From Staphylococcus epidermidis (GTDB taxonomy: Bacteria; Bacillota; Bacilli; Staphylococcales; Staphylococcaceae): a DNA stretch of 64,000 nucleotides. The notes beneath the pieces are model-generated. The model made no database searches. It was not told where the DNA came from and was given only the letters and a program-made list of their open reading frames with translations. Below are positions 18,154-27,719 of this stretch, piece by piece (positions within the stretch are counted from its first letter, which is position 1; the number at the start of each line of letters is the position of its first letter). The DNA lies in the NCBI RefSeq assembly GCF_006742205.1, contig NZ_AP019721.1, positions 1,302,001 to 1,366,000 on the forward strand. The letters run 5' to 3'. The position numbers and the translations under genes are program-made.

Positions 18154-18879
18154 ATGACTAACGAAATTTTAATCGTTGATGATGAAGATAGAATTAGAAG
18201 ATTACTTAAATTATATTTAGAAAGAGAATCTTTTGAAATTCATGAAGCAAGAGATGGTAAAGAAGCCTACGAGCTTGCTCTTGAAAACAACTATGCGTGC
18301 ATCCTCTTAGATTTAATGCTTCCTGAAATGGATGGAATTGAAGTTGCCTCTAAACTTAGAGAACATAAAGATACACCTATCATCATGCTTACTGCAAAAG
18401 GTGAAGAAACAAATCGTGTTGAAGGATTTGAATCGGGAGCAGATGATTATATTGTTAAGCCTTTCTCACCTAGAGAAGTAGTATTGAGAGTAAAGGCGTT
18501 ATTAAGACGTACACAAACTGCAAACACTGAGCAAAGCGAACCGCATGCACGCGATATTATTGAATTTAGTCATCTAGTGATTGATAATGACGCTCATCGA
18601 GTCCTTGCGGATGATCAACAAGTGAATCTAACACCTAAAGAGTATGAATTACTCATCTATTTAGCTAAAACTCCAAATAAAGTATTTGATCGAGAACAGT
18701 TACTTAAAGAGGTTTGGCATTACGAATTTTATGGGGACTTGCGTACAGTAGACACTCACGTCAAAAGACTTAGAGAAAAGTTAAATCGAGTATCAAGTGA
18801 TGCTGCACAAATGATACAAACTGTGTGGGGTGTCGGTTATAAATTTGAGGTAAAACCTAGTGATGAACCGACTAAATAG
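18154..18879 (+). CDS. srrA: Respiratory response regulator SrrA (ResD-like)
   Basis: OmpR-family regulator controlling aerobic/anaerobic respiration, nitrosative stress and virulence genes in staphylococci. 241 residues: receiver domain with acidic pocket VDDEDR, phospho-acceptor Asp in LLDLMLPEMDG (about residue 53), TAKG and KPFSPREV; C-terminal winged helix with VDTHVKRLREKL. AGGAGG 9 nt before ATG. Stop overlaps the srrB start region, so translation is coupled. Confidence 0.96.
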   Translation: MTNEILIVDDEDRIRRLLKLYLERESFEIHEARDGKEAYELALENNYACILLDLMLPEMDGIEVASKLREHKDTPIIMLTAKGEETNRVEGFESGADDYIVKPFSPREVVLRVKALLRRTQTANTEQSEPHARDIIEFSHLVIDNDAHRVLADDQQVNLTPKEYELLIYLAKTPNKVFDREQLLKEVWHYEFYGDLRTVDTHVKRLREKLNRVSSDAAQMIQTVWGVGYKFEVKPSDEPTK

Positions 18880-20629
18880 TGTTGTTATAAAACTGTGGTT
18901 AACTATTATTTTAATAGTAGCGACAGTTTTAATTTTATTAAGTGTTTCATTAATCACTTTTATACAATATTACTTTACGCAAGAAACAGAAAATGCAATT
19001 AAAGAAGATGCCAAAAGAATTAGTTCACTTGTTGAGAAGTCTCATAACAAAACATTAGCTATCCAAAATAGCCAAACACTCATTGATGGTGATGGACCGG
19101 GTGGCCTCATTATTATGAAAGACATGAGCGAGAAACCAGACTCATCGTATAAAGACACTAAAAAACAAATGTTTAATGAAATAAAAAAGAGTACTAAATT
19201 TAAAAAAGTGTTTAAAGAAGGTGAGTATGAAACTCAAAATATTACAATAAAAAATAAAGGTAATTCTCAATCTTATCTTTTGCTAGGATACCCAATGAAA
19301 GCTCAAAAAGGTGCTCAAAGTCATTATAGTGGTGTTTTTATATATAAAGATTTGAAATCTATCGAAGATACAAATAATGCTATTACAATTATTATATTAA
19401 TAACTGCTATTATATTTACTATAGCAAGCACAATATTTGCATTCTTTTTATCTAATAGAATAACGAAACCCTTACGTCAATTAAAAACACAAGCACAAAA
19501 AGTTTCTGAAGGGGATTATAGTCAAATTTCAACTGTCGCTACTAAAGATGAAATAGGTGATTTATCACGTGCATTTAACAACATGAACGTAGAAATTCAA
19601 GAACATATCAAAGCAATTTCTTCATCTAAGAATATAAGAGATACATTATTAAACTCTATGGTAGAAGGCGTTCTAGGCATTAATAATCAACGTGAAATCA
19701 TATTGTCAAACAAGATGGCTGATGATATTATGCGTCACATTGATGATTTTTCAAAAGAATCTATTGAACAGCAAATTGAAGCAACATTTGAATCACAACA
19801 GAATGAGTATTTAGAATTAGAAATTAATACAAGGTACTATGTATTTATCTCCAGTTATATAGATAGAATTCAAACAAATGGTAGAAGTGGTATTGTCATG
19901 GTCATCCGTGATATGACAAATGAACATAATCTTGATCAAATGAAAAAAGATTTTATAGCAAATGTATCACATGAATTACGTACGCCAATCTCTTTATTAC
20001 AGGGTTACACTGAGTCCATAGTAGACGGTATAGTTACCGAACCAGATGAAATACGTGACTCATTAGCAATCGTTTTAGATGAATCTAAGCGACTTAATCG
20101 TTTAGTCAATGAATTACTAAATGTAGCTCGTATGGATGCTGAAGGATTATCAGTTGAGAAGGAATTACAACCTATTCAACACCTTCTTGATAAAATGGAG
20201 TCTAAATATCGCATGCAAAGTGAAGAATTAGGTTTAACAATGACGTTTGATTCTAATAATGACGAACAATTATGGAACTATGATATGGATAGAATGGACC
20301 AAGTGTTAACTAATTTAATTGATAACGCAACAAGATATACACAAGCTGGTGATTCTATAAAGATTTCTATTGATGAAGATTCAGATTTCAATATTTTAAC
20401 AATAACTGATACAGGCACTGGTATAGCACCGGAACATCTGAAACAAGTATTTGACCGTTTTTATAAAGTGGACGCTGCTCGAAAAAGAGGTAAGCAAGGC
20501 ACCGGATTAGGACTTTTCATTTGTAAAATGATTATTGAAGAACACGGGGGACGTATTGATGTTGAGAGCGAATTAGGCAAAGGTACTTCATTTATTATTA
20601 GACTACCTAAATCAAAACAAATTAGTTAG
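18863..20629 (+). CDS. srrB: Respiratory sensor kinase SrrB (ResE-like)
   Basis: Membrane histidine kinase, about 588 residues. Two membrane helices (about 11-33 and 175-197) flank an extracytoplasmic loop; then HAMP (198-250), a PAS-like domain (255-350), HisKA with phospho-acceptor His371 in NVSHELRTP (counted from the GTG at 18860), and the ATPase domain with NLIDNA, DTGTGI and GTGLGLF. Start could be GTG 18860 or ATG 18863; both overlap srrA. The only cysteine is in the late GLFICKM helix: the two ATPase-domain cysteines described in S. aureus SrrB (464/501) are absent. Confidence 0.95.
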   Translation: MNRLNSVVIKLWLTIILIVATVLILLSVSLITFIQYYFTQETENAIKEDAKRISSLVEKSHNKTLAIQNSQTLIDGDGPGGLIIMKDMSEKPDSSYKDTKKQMFNEIKKSTKFKKVFKEGEYETQNITIKNKGNSQSYLLLGYPMKAQKGAQSHYSGVFIYKDLKSIEDTNNAITIIILITAIIFTIASTIFAFFLSNRITKPLRQLKTQAQKVSEGDYSQISTVATKDEIGDLSRAFNNMNVEIQEHIKAISSSKNIRDTLLNSMVEGVLGINNQREIILSNKMADDIMRHIDDFSKESIEQQIEATFESQQNEYLELEINTRYYVFISSYIDRIQTNGRSGIVMVIRDMTNEHNLDQMKKDFIANVSHELRTPISLLQGYTESIVDGIVTEPDEIRDSLAIVLDESKRLNRLVNELLNVARMDAEGLSVEKELQPIQHLLDKMESKYRMQSEELGLTMTFDSNNDEQLWNYDMDRMDQVLTNLIDNATRYTQAGDSIKISIDEDSDFNILTITDTGTGIAPEHLKQVFDRFYKVDAARKRGKQGTGLGLFICKMIIEEHGGRIDVESELGKGTSFIIRLPKSKQIS

Positions 20630-20716
20630 AAACTGAAAAGTATCATAAATTGTCAGTTTCAATGATTCTTTTGAAAACAGAGAAATTATAACGCAATACA
20701 TCAAAAATAATATATG

Positions 20717-20758
20717 AAAAACGCCTGCGACTCAGAGTGATGTCTCAGGCGTTTTTTT
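20717..20758 (+). terminator. srrAB terminator
   Basis: Eleven-bp outer stem 20717-20727 with 20746-20756 and run of seven T. A smaller 8-bp perfect hairpin without T tract (20629-20636 with 20653-20660) lies just after the srrB stop. Confidence 0.85.
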
Positions 20759-20971
20759 GTATATAATCAGTAGATAACTAAATTGAACATAAATTTAATT
20801 ATCATTTTATTTGAATAACTTCTACAAGTTTAAAGACATAATTTCAGAATCAATAAAGCCTATTTATTTATTTGTAAATATTTTATGTGTTAAAACTTAA
20901 ATTCATGTTATATATTGATTTCATATTTTGTTATTAATGTCAAAACATTATATTAACCGTAAGCAGAAATA
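20759..20971 (+). other. AT-rich spacer between srrB and ribU promoter
   Basis: No ORF with a ribosome site on either strand, no strong hairpin. I see nothing else in it. Confidence 0.6.
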
Positions 20972-21000
20972 TTGAGTTTTTAAAACTAATCATGTAATAT
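20972..21000 (+). promoter_or_regulatory. Promoter for the FMN riboswitch-ribU transcript
   Basis: -35 TTGAGT (20972-20977), 17-nt spacer, -10 TAATAT (20995-21000). Transcription would begin about 20 nt before the aptamer, which fits. Confidence 0.55.
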
Positions 21001-21026
21001 AAATTTAAAATAAAATTGATATATTC

Positions 21027-21154
21027 ATCTTCGGGGTAGGGTGTAATTCCCAACCGGCAGTAATCTAAGCCTGCGACGACAACGTATTAATTTTTGCTTT
21101 GTCTTGATTCAGTGAGAGTCTGAAGCCGACAGTATAGTCTGGATGGGAGAAGAT
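21027..21154 (+). ncRNA. FMN riboswitch (RFN element)
   Basis: Aptamer that binds flavin mononucleotide. P1 is ATCTT (21027-21031) with AAGAT (21150-21154). Inside are the conserved segments GGGGTAGGGTG, ATTCCCAACCGGCAGT, AGCCTGCGA, a variable arm, GTCTGAAGCCGACAGTATAG and TCTGGATGGGAGA, all in the standard order. Lies 66 nt before the ribU start and should shut ribU down when FMN is plentiful. Confidence 0.97.
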
Positions 21155-21210
21155 GGAGGTTTTTTGTTGTTCAAATTTCCTCCTTTTCTAAGTAAGATGA
21201 ATGGAAGGAG
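21148..21210 (+). promoter_or_regulatory. Candidate ribU expression platform (SD sequestration)
   Basis: CTCCTTTT (21180-21187) can pair with the ribosome site GGAAGGAG (21203-21210), 8 bp with two G-U. The same strand (CCTCCTTTTCT, 21179-21189) can instead pair with AGAAGATGGAGG (21148-21159), which includes the 3' strand of aptamer P1. The two pairings exclude each other, giving an on/off switch at translation. Confidence 0.6.
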
Positions 21211-21220
21211 AAAATTATAT

Positions 21221-21760
21221 ATGCAACAAAACAAACGTTTGATTACAATTAGTATGTTAAGTGCGGTAGCGTTTGTGTTAACTTTCATCAAGTTTCCATT
21301 GCCATTTATACCACCGTATCTAACTCTCGATTTTAGTGATGTACCGACGTTATTAGCAACATTCCTCTTAAGTCCTATTGCTGGGATTATCGTTGCACTC
21401 ATCAAAAATATTTTAAATTTTCTATTCAATATAGGGGATCCTGTTGGACCAGTAGCTAACTTTTTAGCAGGCGTCAGCTTTTTGCTATCATCATACTATG
21501 TTTATAGAAAAAGAAAAAATAATCGTTCTTTAATTTATGGATTAATTACAGGTACAATCGTTATGACTATTGTTTTGAGCATCTTAAATTATTTTGTGTT
21601 ACTTCCATTATATGGAATGATATTTAATTTAGGTGATGTGCTTAATAACGTAAAAATTGTTATTGTGTCTGGAGTCATACCTTTTAATTTAATTAAAGGC
21701 ATAATCATTTCCATTATATTTGTGCTGTTATTTAGAAGATTAAGACATATCATCAAATAA
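21221..21760 (+). CDS. ribU: Riboflavin ECF transporter substrate-binding component RibU
   Basis: Membrane S-component of an energy-coupling factor transporter; binds riboflavin and works with the shared EcfAA'T module encoded elsewhere. 179 residues and about six membrane helices. Start at ATG 21221 (MQQNKRLITISMLSAV) behind GGAAGGAG, rather than the in-frame ATG at 21143 which is inside the riboswitch aptamer. The motif PFIPPYLTLDFSDVP is typical of RibU. Control by the upstream FMN riboswitch supports the substrate call. Confidence 0.95.
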   Translation: MQQNKRLITISMLSAVAFVLTFIKFPLPFIPPYLTLDFSDVPTLLATFLLSPIAGIIVALIKNILNFLFNIGDPVGPVANFLAGVSFLLSSYYVYRKRKNNRSLIYGLITGTIVMTIVLSILNYFVLLPLYGMIFNLGDVLNNVKIVIVSGVIPFNLIKGIIISIIFVLLFRRLRHIIK

Positions 21761-21794
21761 AAAACATTTAAAACCTTTTTTATTTATCTATTAT

Positions 21795-21832
21795 AAAGAC
21801 AATGTTCATATTCAAAATTGGACATTGTCTTT
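21795..21832 (+). terminator. ribU terminator
   Basis: 13-bp stem (21795-21807 with 21820-21832) with one G-U pair, A-rich before and TTATCTTTAT after. Confidence 0.7.
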
Positions 21833-21995
21833 ATCTTTATACTATTACTGAAGATATAAAGAAAGTGTAACTCATAAAAAATTTAACAATAGTGAGCGTA
21901 ACGTTTTAAGGTATTATGTTTTTAAATTTCTTATCAAATAGAACACTGGTTTTAAAGAGCCATATAAAATGTCATCATTAGTTCCTAATAAACAA

Positions 21996-22030
21996 CCCCA
22001 AATGAATCATATTAAACAATTCATTTGGGG
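21996..22030 (-). terminator. Probable ferredoxin terminator
   Basis: Perfect 12-bp stem (21996-22007 with 22019-22030), GC-rich end. On the minus strand it is followed by TTGTTTATT. It lies 135 nt past the ferredoxin stop, so the assignment is tentative. Confidence 0.5.
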
Positions 22031-22164
22031 ATCAATTCATCTAATAGCTGATTATTTTATTGTTTATGGCTAGTTACCTTAAAAATTAATTCTCATACAA
22101 ATTGTATACTATAAATAGTAATAAATCATTTAGATTAATTTTTATGTATTCTAAGAATCATATA

Positions 22165-22440
<276 letters not shown>

Positions 22441-22521
22441 CTACACTAGTATTATAAATACAATTGTAGACATCGATAGATTACATTTCAATTTATTCGT
22501 TTTATAGAGTGAGGGTTTAAT

Positions 22522-23484
22522 TTGTACAATATACTATCATACGCTATGAGTCATGCATTTAACTACAAAACCAATAAAAGTATCTATAATATTTTAACAG
22601 GCAAGAAGTCACACCAAACGTTTTTCGATGCGTCAAGCCAACAACTTTTGTCATTATATCATAGTTTACCTAACTTAAAGTATTCAACTTTTGAGCAATT
22701 TATACTCCAAAAGGATGATTTTAAAAAATCAATTCAAGTAAAAATACATCCACAATACACTTATGATAGTCTCACTCAAACCTTTAGTTGCATACAATTA
22801 CTTATCCAAACGTTATCTCATACACGCAAGGAGTCAAATACATTTATTCCAATCGTTCAAAATACCTATATCCAACAAAGGGTTAAACAACTTTATCATC
22901 AGGTCATTGAATCAAATCAAGTATCAAATACTATAGACGAAATATATTTATTATTTGAGAATTTAAATAATAAATATAACCATACATTTCTTCATTATTA
23001 TTTACAAGGATATGAGGAATCCATGTATACTAGACAACAAATAAGTTTAATTGAGAGTATACCACAATCAGAATTATTTGAACGAGAAATGAATGAACTG
23101 ATTGACATATTGAATCAATTAAAAGATTCAACGAAATATCCAATACTTTCTCAAGCTATCATTCTTTCACCATTACTAACAAATACATACTTAAGCTATC
23201 AAAAGTTAAAATCTGGTCTCAATTTAAAAGAAATTGCTCAATTACAAAATGTAAAACTTAACACAATTGAAGATCATATTCTAGAAATGTATATTAAAGG
23301 TTATTTGATAGACTATACATTATTTATAAATAAAAAAGATATTCTCGAATTTATAAACTACTATCAAAAACATCGCGGTGAACGATTAAAATTTTATAAA
23401 GAACATTTTACTGATTGGACTTACTTTCAAATTAAGTTAGTTATAGTAGGAATAGAAAGAGGTGATTTAATTGCTGAAAGATAA
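22522..23484 (+). CDS. YpbB-like helix-turn-helix protein
   Basis: Conserved protein of 320 residues, function unknown. Mostly helical; near the C-terminus a helix-turn-helix (LKEIAQLQNVKLNTIEDHIL) resembles the domain often attached to RecQ-type helicases. Starts at TTG 22522 with GAGGG ahead. Its end overlaps recS by 14 nt, so the pair is translationally coupled, matching ypbB-recS in B. subtilis. A role assisting the helicase is an inference from this coupling. Confidence 0.82.
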   Translation: MYNILSYAMSHAFNYKTNKSIYNILTGKKSHQTFFDASSQQLLSLYHSLPNLKYSTFEQFILQKDDFKKSIQVKIHPQYTYDSLTQTFSCIQLLIQTLSHTRKESNTFIPIVQNTYIQQRVKQLYHQVIESNQVSNTIDEIYLLFENLNNKYNHTFLHYYLQGYEESMYTRQQISLIESIPQSELFEREMNELIDILNQLKDSTKYPILSQAIILSPLLTNTYLSYQKLKSGLNLKEIAQLQNVKLNTIEDHILEMYIKGYLIDYTLFINKKDILEFINYYQKHRGERLKFYKEHFTDWTYFQIKLVIVGIERGDLIAER

Positions 23485-24850
23485 TTTAAAGGAATGGTTT
23501 GGTTTTGATGAATTTAAAGAGGGGCAAGAAGAAATTATTGATAGTGTCCTTCATGGAAGGCATACACTTGGAATTTTACCAACTGGTAGCGGTAAAAGCT
23601 TATGTTATCAACTCCCTACATATATATTAGAAAAACCGACATTAATTATATCACCACTCATTTCGCTTATGGATGATCAAGTTATGCAAATGAAGTTAAA
23701 AGGTGAAACACATGTTGCATGTGTACATTCCGGCATGGACGAAGTAGAAAAAAGAGACAATATTAAACGACTAAGTAAAAGTCGATTTATTTATTTAAGT
23801 CCAGAATATATACTGCAACCTCATAATTTTAAGTACATCGCTCATATCAACTTTGGATTAATAGTATTAGATGAAGCGCACTGTTTATCAGAGTGGGGGT
23901 ATGATTTTAGACCTCACTATGCTTTAGTTGGTAAAATTATTCATCATTTTAATTCAGCAACAGTGTTAGCACTAACAGCTACAGCACCACCTCAATTAGA
24001 AACTGATTTATCTCACATTTTATCACTCAAATTAAATGTAGTTCAAAAAAGTATGAATCGAGAAAATATTAGCTTACAACACTATAATTTTAATGATGAT
24101 GAGGGGAAGATTGAATGGCTGTTACCATTTTTATCTAATTCTGGGCCTACAATTATATATGTTTCTTCTAAAAAAAGATGTTTAGAACTAGCTCAAATGA
24201 TTTATGACTCAGGATATCTAACAGGTATATATCATGGAGATTTAAGTTATCAGGAACGCCAAACAGTTCAACAACAGTTTTTTAATAATGACATCCCCGT
24301 TATAGTAGCAACAAGTGCTTTTGGAATGGGAATAAATAAAAAAGATATTCGTACAGTCATACATTTTCATTTATCATCTTCACCATCTAACTATTTACAA
24401 GAAATTGGTCGTGCTGGTAGGGATGGTAAACAAAGTCAAGCCATTAGTTTATTTCAACCTGATGATAGTTTTATTCTAGAAACACTACTATTCACTGATA
24501 TTATCACAGATGACGATATTACAATGTTTGAGACGGGAAACCACTTACCAGATGAAAAGGAAAAAATTTTAAGTACTTTAAATATACAATTCACATTTAG
24601 CCAACTTAAAGATATATTTCATCAATCATATCAACGTAAGCGACTAGGTTATATGAGAATGATGGGCTATACTAATTTAGATCAATGTCGACGTAAATAC
24701 TTACTAGAATTTTTTGGCGAACATCCTCAAAGTCCAAAACAATGTTGTGATCAAGATTCAAGATTAGAGCCTATTCAGATATTGAATCGTAAAAAGGTGA
24801 AAAGAAAACTAAGTTTTAATGAAAAATTATATAATTTGTTCGAAACCTAG
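23471..24850 (+). CDS. RecQ-family ATP-dependent DNA helicase (RecS-like)
   Basis: 3'-5' DNA helicase of 459 residues. Motif I GILPTGSGKSLCYQLP, motif Ia SPLISLMDDQV, motif II LDEAHCLSEWG, motif III ALTATAP, motif V/VI ATSAFGMGINKKDIR and QEIGRAGRDG. A reduced zinc-binding domain (Cys near QCRRKYLLEFFGE and the CC pair) follows, and there is no HRDC domain, as in the short RecS type of Bacillus. Starts at TTG 23471 behind GAGGTG, within the ypbB end. Confidence 0.92.
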   Translation: MLKDNLKEWFGFDEFKEGQEEIIDSVLHGRHTLGILPTGSGKSLCYQLPTYILEKPTLIISPLISLMDDQVMQMKLKGETHVACVHSGMDEVEKRDNIKRLSKSRFIYLSPEYILQPHNFKYIAHINFGLIVLDEAHCLSEWGYDFRPHYALVGKIIHHFNSATVLALTATAPPQLETDLSHILSLKLNVVQKSMNRENISLQHYNFNDDEGKIEWLLPFLSNSGPTIIYVSSKKRCLELAQMIYDSGYLTGIYHGDLSYQERQTVQQQFFNNDIPVIVATSAFGMGINKKDIRTVIHFHLSSSPSNYLQEIGRAGRDGKQSQAISLFQPDDSFILETLLFTDIITDDDITMFETGNHLPDEKEKILSTLNIQFTFSQLKDIFHQSYQRKRLGYMRMMGYTNLDQCRRKYLLEFFGEHPQSPKQCCDQDSRLEPIQILNRKKVKRKLSFNEKLYNLFET

Positions 24851-25006
24851 CTATCACTTTACTTACTGAAATTTAACAAGCTATAATCAATATGTAGACC
24901 CAATTAAGCAGTGTTAAATACTTTTAATTATTTTACATATTTAATTTCAACTTGGGTATAGAGTTATAACGTGATTGAATTAATTAAAATGGAAGGGATG
25001 ATAGTT

Positions 25007-26389
25007 GTGTCTAATAATAATTTTAAAGATGATTTCGAAAAGAATCGTCAATCTATTAATCCAGACGAACATCAAACAGAATTAAAAGAAGATGATAAAA
25101 CAAATGAAAATAAAAAAGAAGCTGACTCTCAAAACAGTTTATCTAATAACTCAAATCAACAATTTCCTCCGAGAAATGCCCAACGACGAAAAAGACGCAG
25201 AGAGACAGCAACTAATCAAAGCAAACAACAAGACGACAAACATCAAAAAAATAGTGACGCTAAAACTACAGAAGGTTCATTAGATGACCGTTATGACGAA
25301 GCACAGTTACAGCAACAACATGATAAATCGCAACAACAAAATAAAACTGAAAAACAATCACAAGATAATAGAATGAAAGATGGAAAAGATGCAGCTATTG
25401 TAAATGGAACATCTGAGTCACCAGAACATAAATCAAAATCAACACAAAATAGACCCGGCCCTAAAGCTCAACAACAAAAGCGTAAATCAGAAAGTACGCA
25501 ATCAAAACCGTCAACAAACAAAGATAAAAAAGCAGCTACAGGTGCTGGAATAGCTGGTGCAGCTGGTGTTGCTGGTGCAGCAGAAACATCCAAACGTCAT
25601 CATAATAAAAAAGATAAACAAGATTCTAAACACTCAAACCATGAGAATGACGAAAAATCTGTTAAAAATGATGACCAAAAGCAATCTAAAAAAGGCAAAA
25701 AAGCAGCAGTCGGTGCTGGCGCAGCTGCAGGAGTTGGTGCGGCTGGTGTTGCGCATCATAATAATCAAAATAAACATCATAATGAGGAAAAAAATTCTAA
25801 TCAAAACAATCAGTACAATGACCAATCAGAAGGTAAGAAAAAAGGTGGTTTCATGAAAATCTTGTTACCACTTATAGCAGCCATTCTTATTCTAGGTGCA
25901 ATAGCAATATTCGGTGGTATGGCTCTAAATAATCACAACGATAGTAAAAGTGATGACCAAAAAATAGCGAATCAAAGTAAGAAAGACTCAGATAAAAAAG
26001 ATGGTGCGCAATCCGAAGATAACAAAGACAAAAAATCTGATAGTAACAAAGACAAAAAATCTGATTCTGATAAGAACGCAGATGATGACTCTGATAATAG
26101 TTCCTCAAATCCTAACGCTACTTCAACTAATAATAACGATAATGTAGCCAATAATAACTCAAATTATACAAACCAAAATCAACAAGATAATGCAAACCAA
26201 AATAGCAATAATCAACAGGCAACTCAAGGTCAACAATCACATACAGTATACGGTCAAGAAAACTTATATCGTATCGCCATACAATATTATGGAGAAGGAA
26301 CTCAAGCTAACGTAGATAAAATTAAACGTGCGAATGGATTAAGCAGTAATAATATTCATAATGGTCAAACATTAGTTATTCCTCAATAA
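25007..26389 (+). CDS. ebpS: Elastin-binding protein EbpS with LysM domain
   Basis: Membrane-anchored surface protein, 460 residues from the GTG at 25007 ([16 protein letters not shown]), chosen because AAGGGATG precedes it and the known protein starts there. A long hydrophilic Gln/Lys/Asn/Asp-rich N-terminal region contains a basic stretch (RRKRRR) and two Ala/Gly-rich blocks (about 180-197 and 238-254); one membrane helix (about 287-308, [19 protein letters not shown]); then an acidic Lys/Asp/Ser linker with a tandem repeat; and a C-terminal LysM domain ([18 protein letters not shown] ... LVIPQ). S. aureus EbpS is 486 residues. Confidence 0.94.
   Translation: MSNNNFKDDFEKNRQSINPDEHQTELKEDDKTNENKKEADSQNSLSNNSNQQFPPRNAQRRKRRRETATNQSKQQDDKHQKNSDAKTTEGSLDDRYDEAQLQQQHDKSQQQNKTEKQSQDNRMKDGKDAAIVNGTSESPEHKSKSTQNRPGPKAQQQKRKSESTQSKPSTNKDKKAATGAGIAGAAGVAGAAETSKRHHNKKDKQDSKHSNHENDEKSVKNDDQKQSKKGKKAAVGAGAAAGVGAAGVAHHNNQNKHHNEEKNSNQNNQYNDQSEGKKKGGFMKILLPLIAAILILGAIAIFGGMALNNHNDSKSDDQKIANQSKKDSDKKDGAQSEDNKDKKSDSNKDKKSDSDKNADDDSDNSSSNPNATSTNNNDNVANNNSNYTNQNQQDNANQNSNNQQATQGQQSHTVYGQENLYRIAIQYYGEGTQANVDKIKRANGLSSNNIHNGQTLVIPQ
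26020..26064 (+). repeat. 24-bp in-frame tandem repeat in ebpS
   Basis: TAACAAAGACAAAAAATCTGA occurs at 26020-26040 and again at 26044-26064 with 24-bp period, encoding two copies of an eight-residue NKDKKSDS unit in the extracellular-side linker. Confidence 0.85.
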
Positions 26390-26398
26390 CATTATTAA

Positions 26399-26447
26399 TA
26401 GTCTCAGTATTGGTGATAAACACCAATATTGGGGCTATATTTTTATT
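26399..26447 (+). terminator. ebpS terminator
   Basis: 17-bp stem with G-U pairs (26399-26415 with 26421-26437), 5-nt loop, followed by TATTTTTATTT. Confidence 0.85.
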
Positions 26448-26521
26448 TAATTCAAAATTCAGGTCTTAGCTAAAATAGAAAATAACTGATATAATAATTT
26501 GGTGATTAAAGGAGGATAAGT

Positions 26522-27508
26522 ATGCAAACTATTGAAAGCATCATTATAGGTGGCGGTCCATGCGGATTAAGCGCGGCAATTGAACAAAAGAAAAAAGGTA
26601 TTGAAACATTAGTAATTGAAAAAGGTAATGTTGTTGAATCAATCTATAATTATCCAACACATCAGACTTTTTTCTCATCAAGTGATAAATTAAGTATCGG
26701 CGATATTCCTTTTATTGTTGAAGATAGTAAGCCAAGACGTAATCAAGCGCTTGTATATTATAGGGAAGTCGTTAAACATCATCAACTTAACATACATCCA
26801 TTCGAAGAAGTTTTAACAGTTAAAAAAATAAACAATAAATTTGCAATTACAACTACAAAAGGTGTATATGAATGTAAATATTTAACTGTTGCTACGGGTT
26901 ATTATGGTCAACATAACACTTTAGAAGCGGAAGGGGCAGAATTACCAAAAGTATTCCATTACTTTAAAGAAGCACATCCGTATTTTAATCAAAATGTTGT
27001 TATTATTGGAGGCAAAAACTCTGCTGTTGATGCTGCCTTAGAATTAGAAAAAGCTGGTGCTAATGTAACTGTTTTATATCGTGGCGAACAGTACCCTAAA
27101 GCAATTAAACCATGGATATTACCCAATTTCGAATCATTAGTCAATCACGAAAAAATTACGATGGAATTTAATGCGACAGTAACCAAAATTACCGATCATT
27201 CAGTGACTTATGAAAAAGATGGTCAACTTATAGAAATTGATAATGACTACGTTTTTGCTATGATTGGTTATCATCCAGATTACGATTTCTTAAAAACAAT
27301 AGGTATTGATATCCATACCAATGAATATGGAACTGCTCCTGTTTATAATCGAGAAACATTCGAAACAAACGTCGAAAATTGTTATATAGCTGGTGTTATT
27401 GCTGCGGGTAATGATGCAAATACTATTTTTATCGAAAATGGTAAATATCATGGTGGTGTCATTACACAAAGCATTTTGACAAAAAAACAAACACCTCTTG
27501 AAACATAG
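26522..27508 (+). CDS. ypdA: Bacillithiol disulfide reductase YpdA
   Basis: FAD/NADPH flavoenzyme that reduces bacillithiol disulfide, 328 residues. N-terminal FAD motif GGGPCGLSAAIE (residues 9-20), central NADPH motif GGKNSAVDAALELEKAGA, and the C-terminal FAD contact (CYIAGVIAAGNDANTI). Cys14 in the GGGPCG loop is the conserved cysteine of this family. GGAGGA ahead of ATG; single-gene unit between terminators. Works with BrxB (window start) and the bacillithiol made via BshA (45120). Confidence 0.93.
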   Translation: MQTIESIIIGGGPCGLSAAIEQKKKGIETLVIEKGNVVESIYNYPTHQTFFSSSDKLSIGDIPFIVEDSKPRRNQALVYYREVVKHHQLNIHPFEEVLTVKKINNKFAITTTKGVYECKYLTVATGYYGQHNTLEAEGAELPKVFHYFKEAHPYFNQNVVIIGGKNSAVDAALELEKAGANVTVLYRGEQYPKAIKPWILPNFESLVNHEKITMEFNATVTKITDHSVTYEKDGQLIEIDNDYVFAMIGYHPDYDFLKTIGIDIHTNEYGTAPVYNRETFETNVENCYIAGVIAAGNDANTIFIENGKYHGGVITQSILTKKQTPLET

Positions 27509-27517
27509 AGCTTACAA

Positions 27518-27551
27518 AAAGCTTGGGATACTAAACAATGTCCCAAGCTTT
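27518..27551 (+). terminator. ypdA terminator
   Basis: Perfect 11-bp stem 27518-27528 with 27541-27551, then CTTAATG; T tract is short. Confidence 0.7.
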
Positions 27552-27673
27552 CTTAATGTATAGTCAATCAATGACTCAATTAAAATGCACATATTAATAA
27601 TAGGTAATCCTTAATTATAGTATAATTGCACTAAAGAAGTTTCATAGACAATGCATACAACTAATAGAAATCG

Positions 27674-27717
27674 GAGTGTGACAATGAACTTGATACGAAT
27701 TTTGTCCCACTCTTTTT
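27674..27717. terminator. ansA terminator, staphylococcal GAGTGGGACA-type hairpin
   Basis: GAGTGTGACA (27674-27683) pairs with TGTCCCACTC (27703-27712), one G-U, followed by TTTTT. This GAGTGGGACA hairpin sequence recurs through staphylococcal genomes. Ends 3 nt before the ansA stop on the other strand. Confidence 0.75.
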
Positions 27718-27719
27718 AA

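Larger units (their letters stand above)
21761..22164. other. 404-nt convergent region between ribU and ferredoxin
   Basis: Contains the two hairpins listed separately (21795-21832 and 21996-22030) and no credible gene. The rest is AT-rich. Confidence 0.6.

Noticed and set aside
25634-25856. Hydrophobic or Lys/Ile-rich frames on both strands inside ebpS
   Set aside because: Products of the low-complexity A-rich coding sequence read in other frames.
27674-27712. GAGTGGGACA hairpin as a mobile repeat
   Set aside because: A common staphylococcal terminator-type hairpin at the end of ansA; no evidence of mobility.
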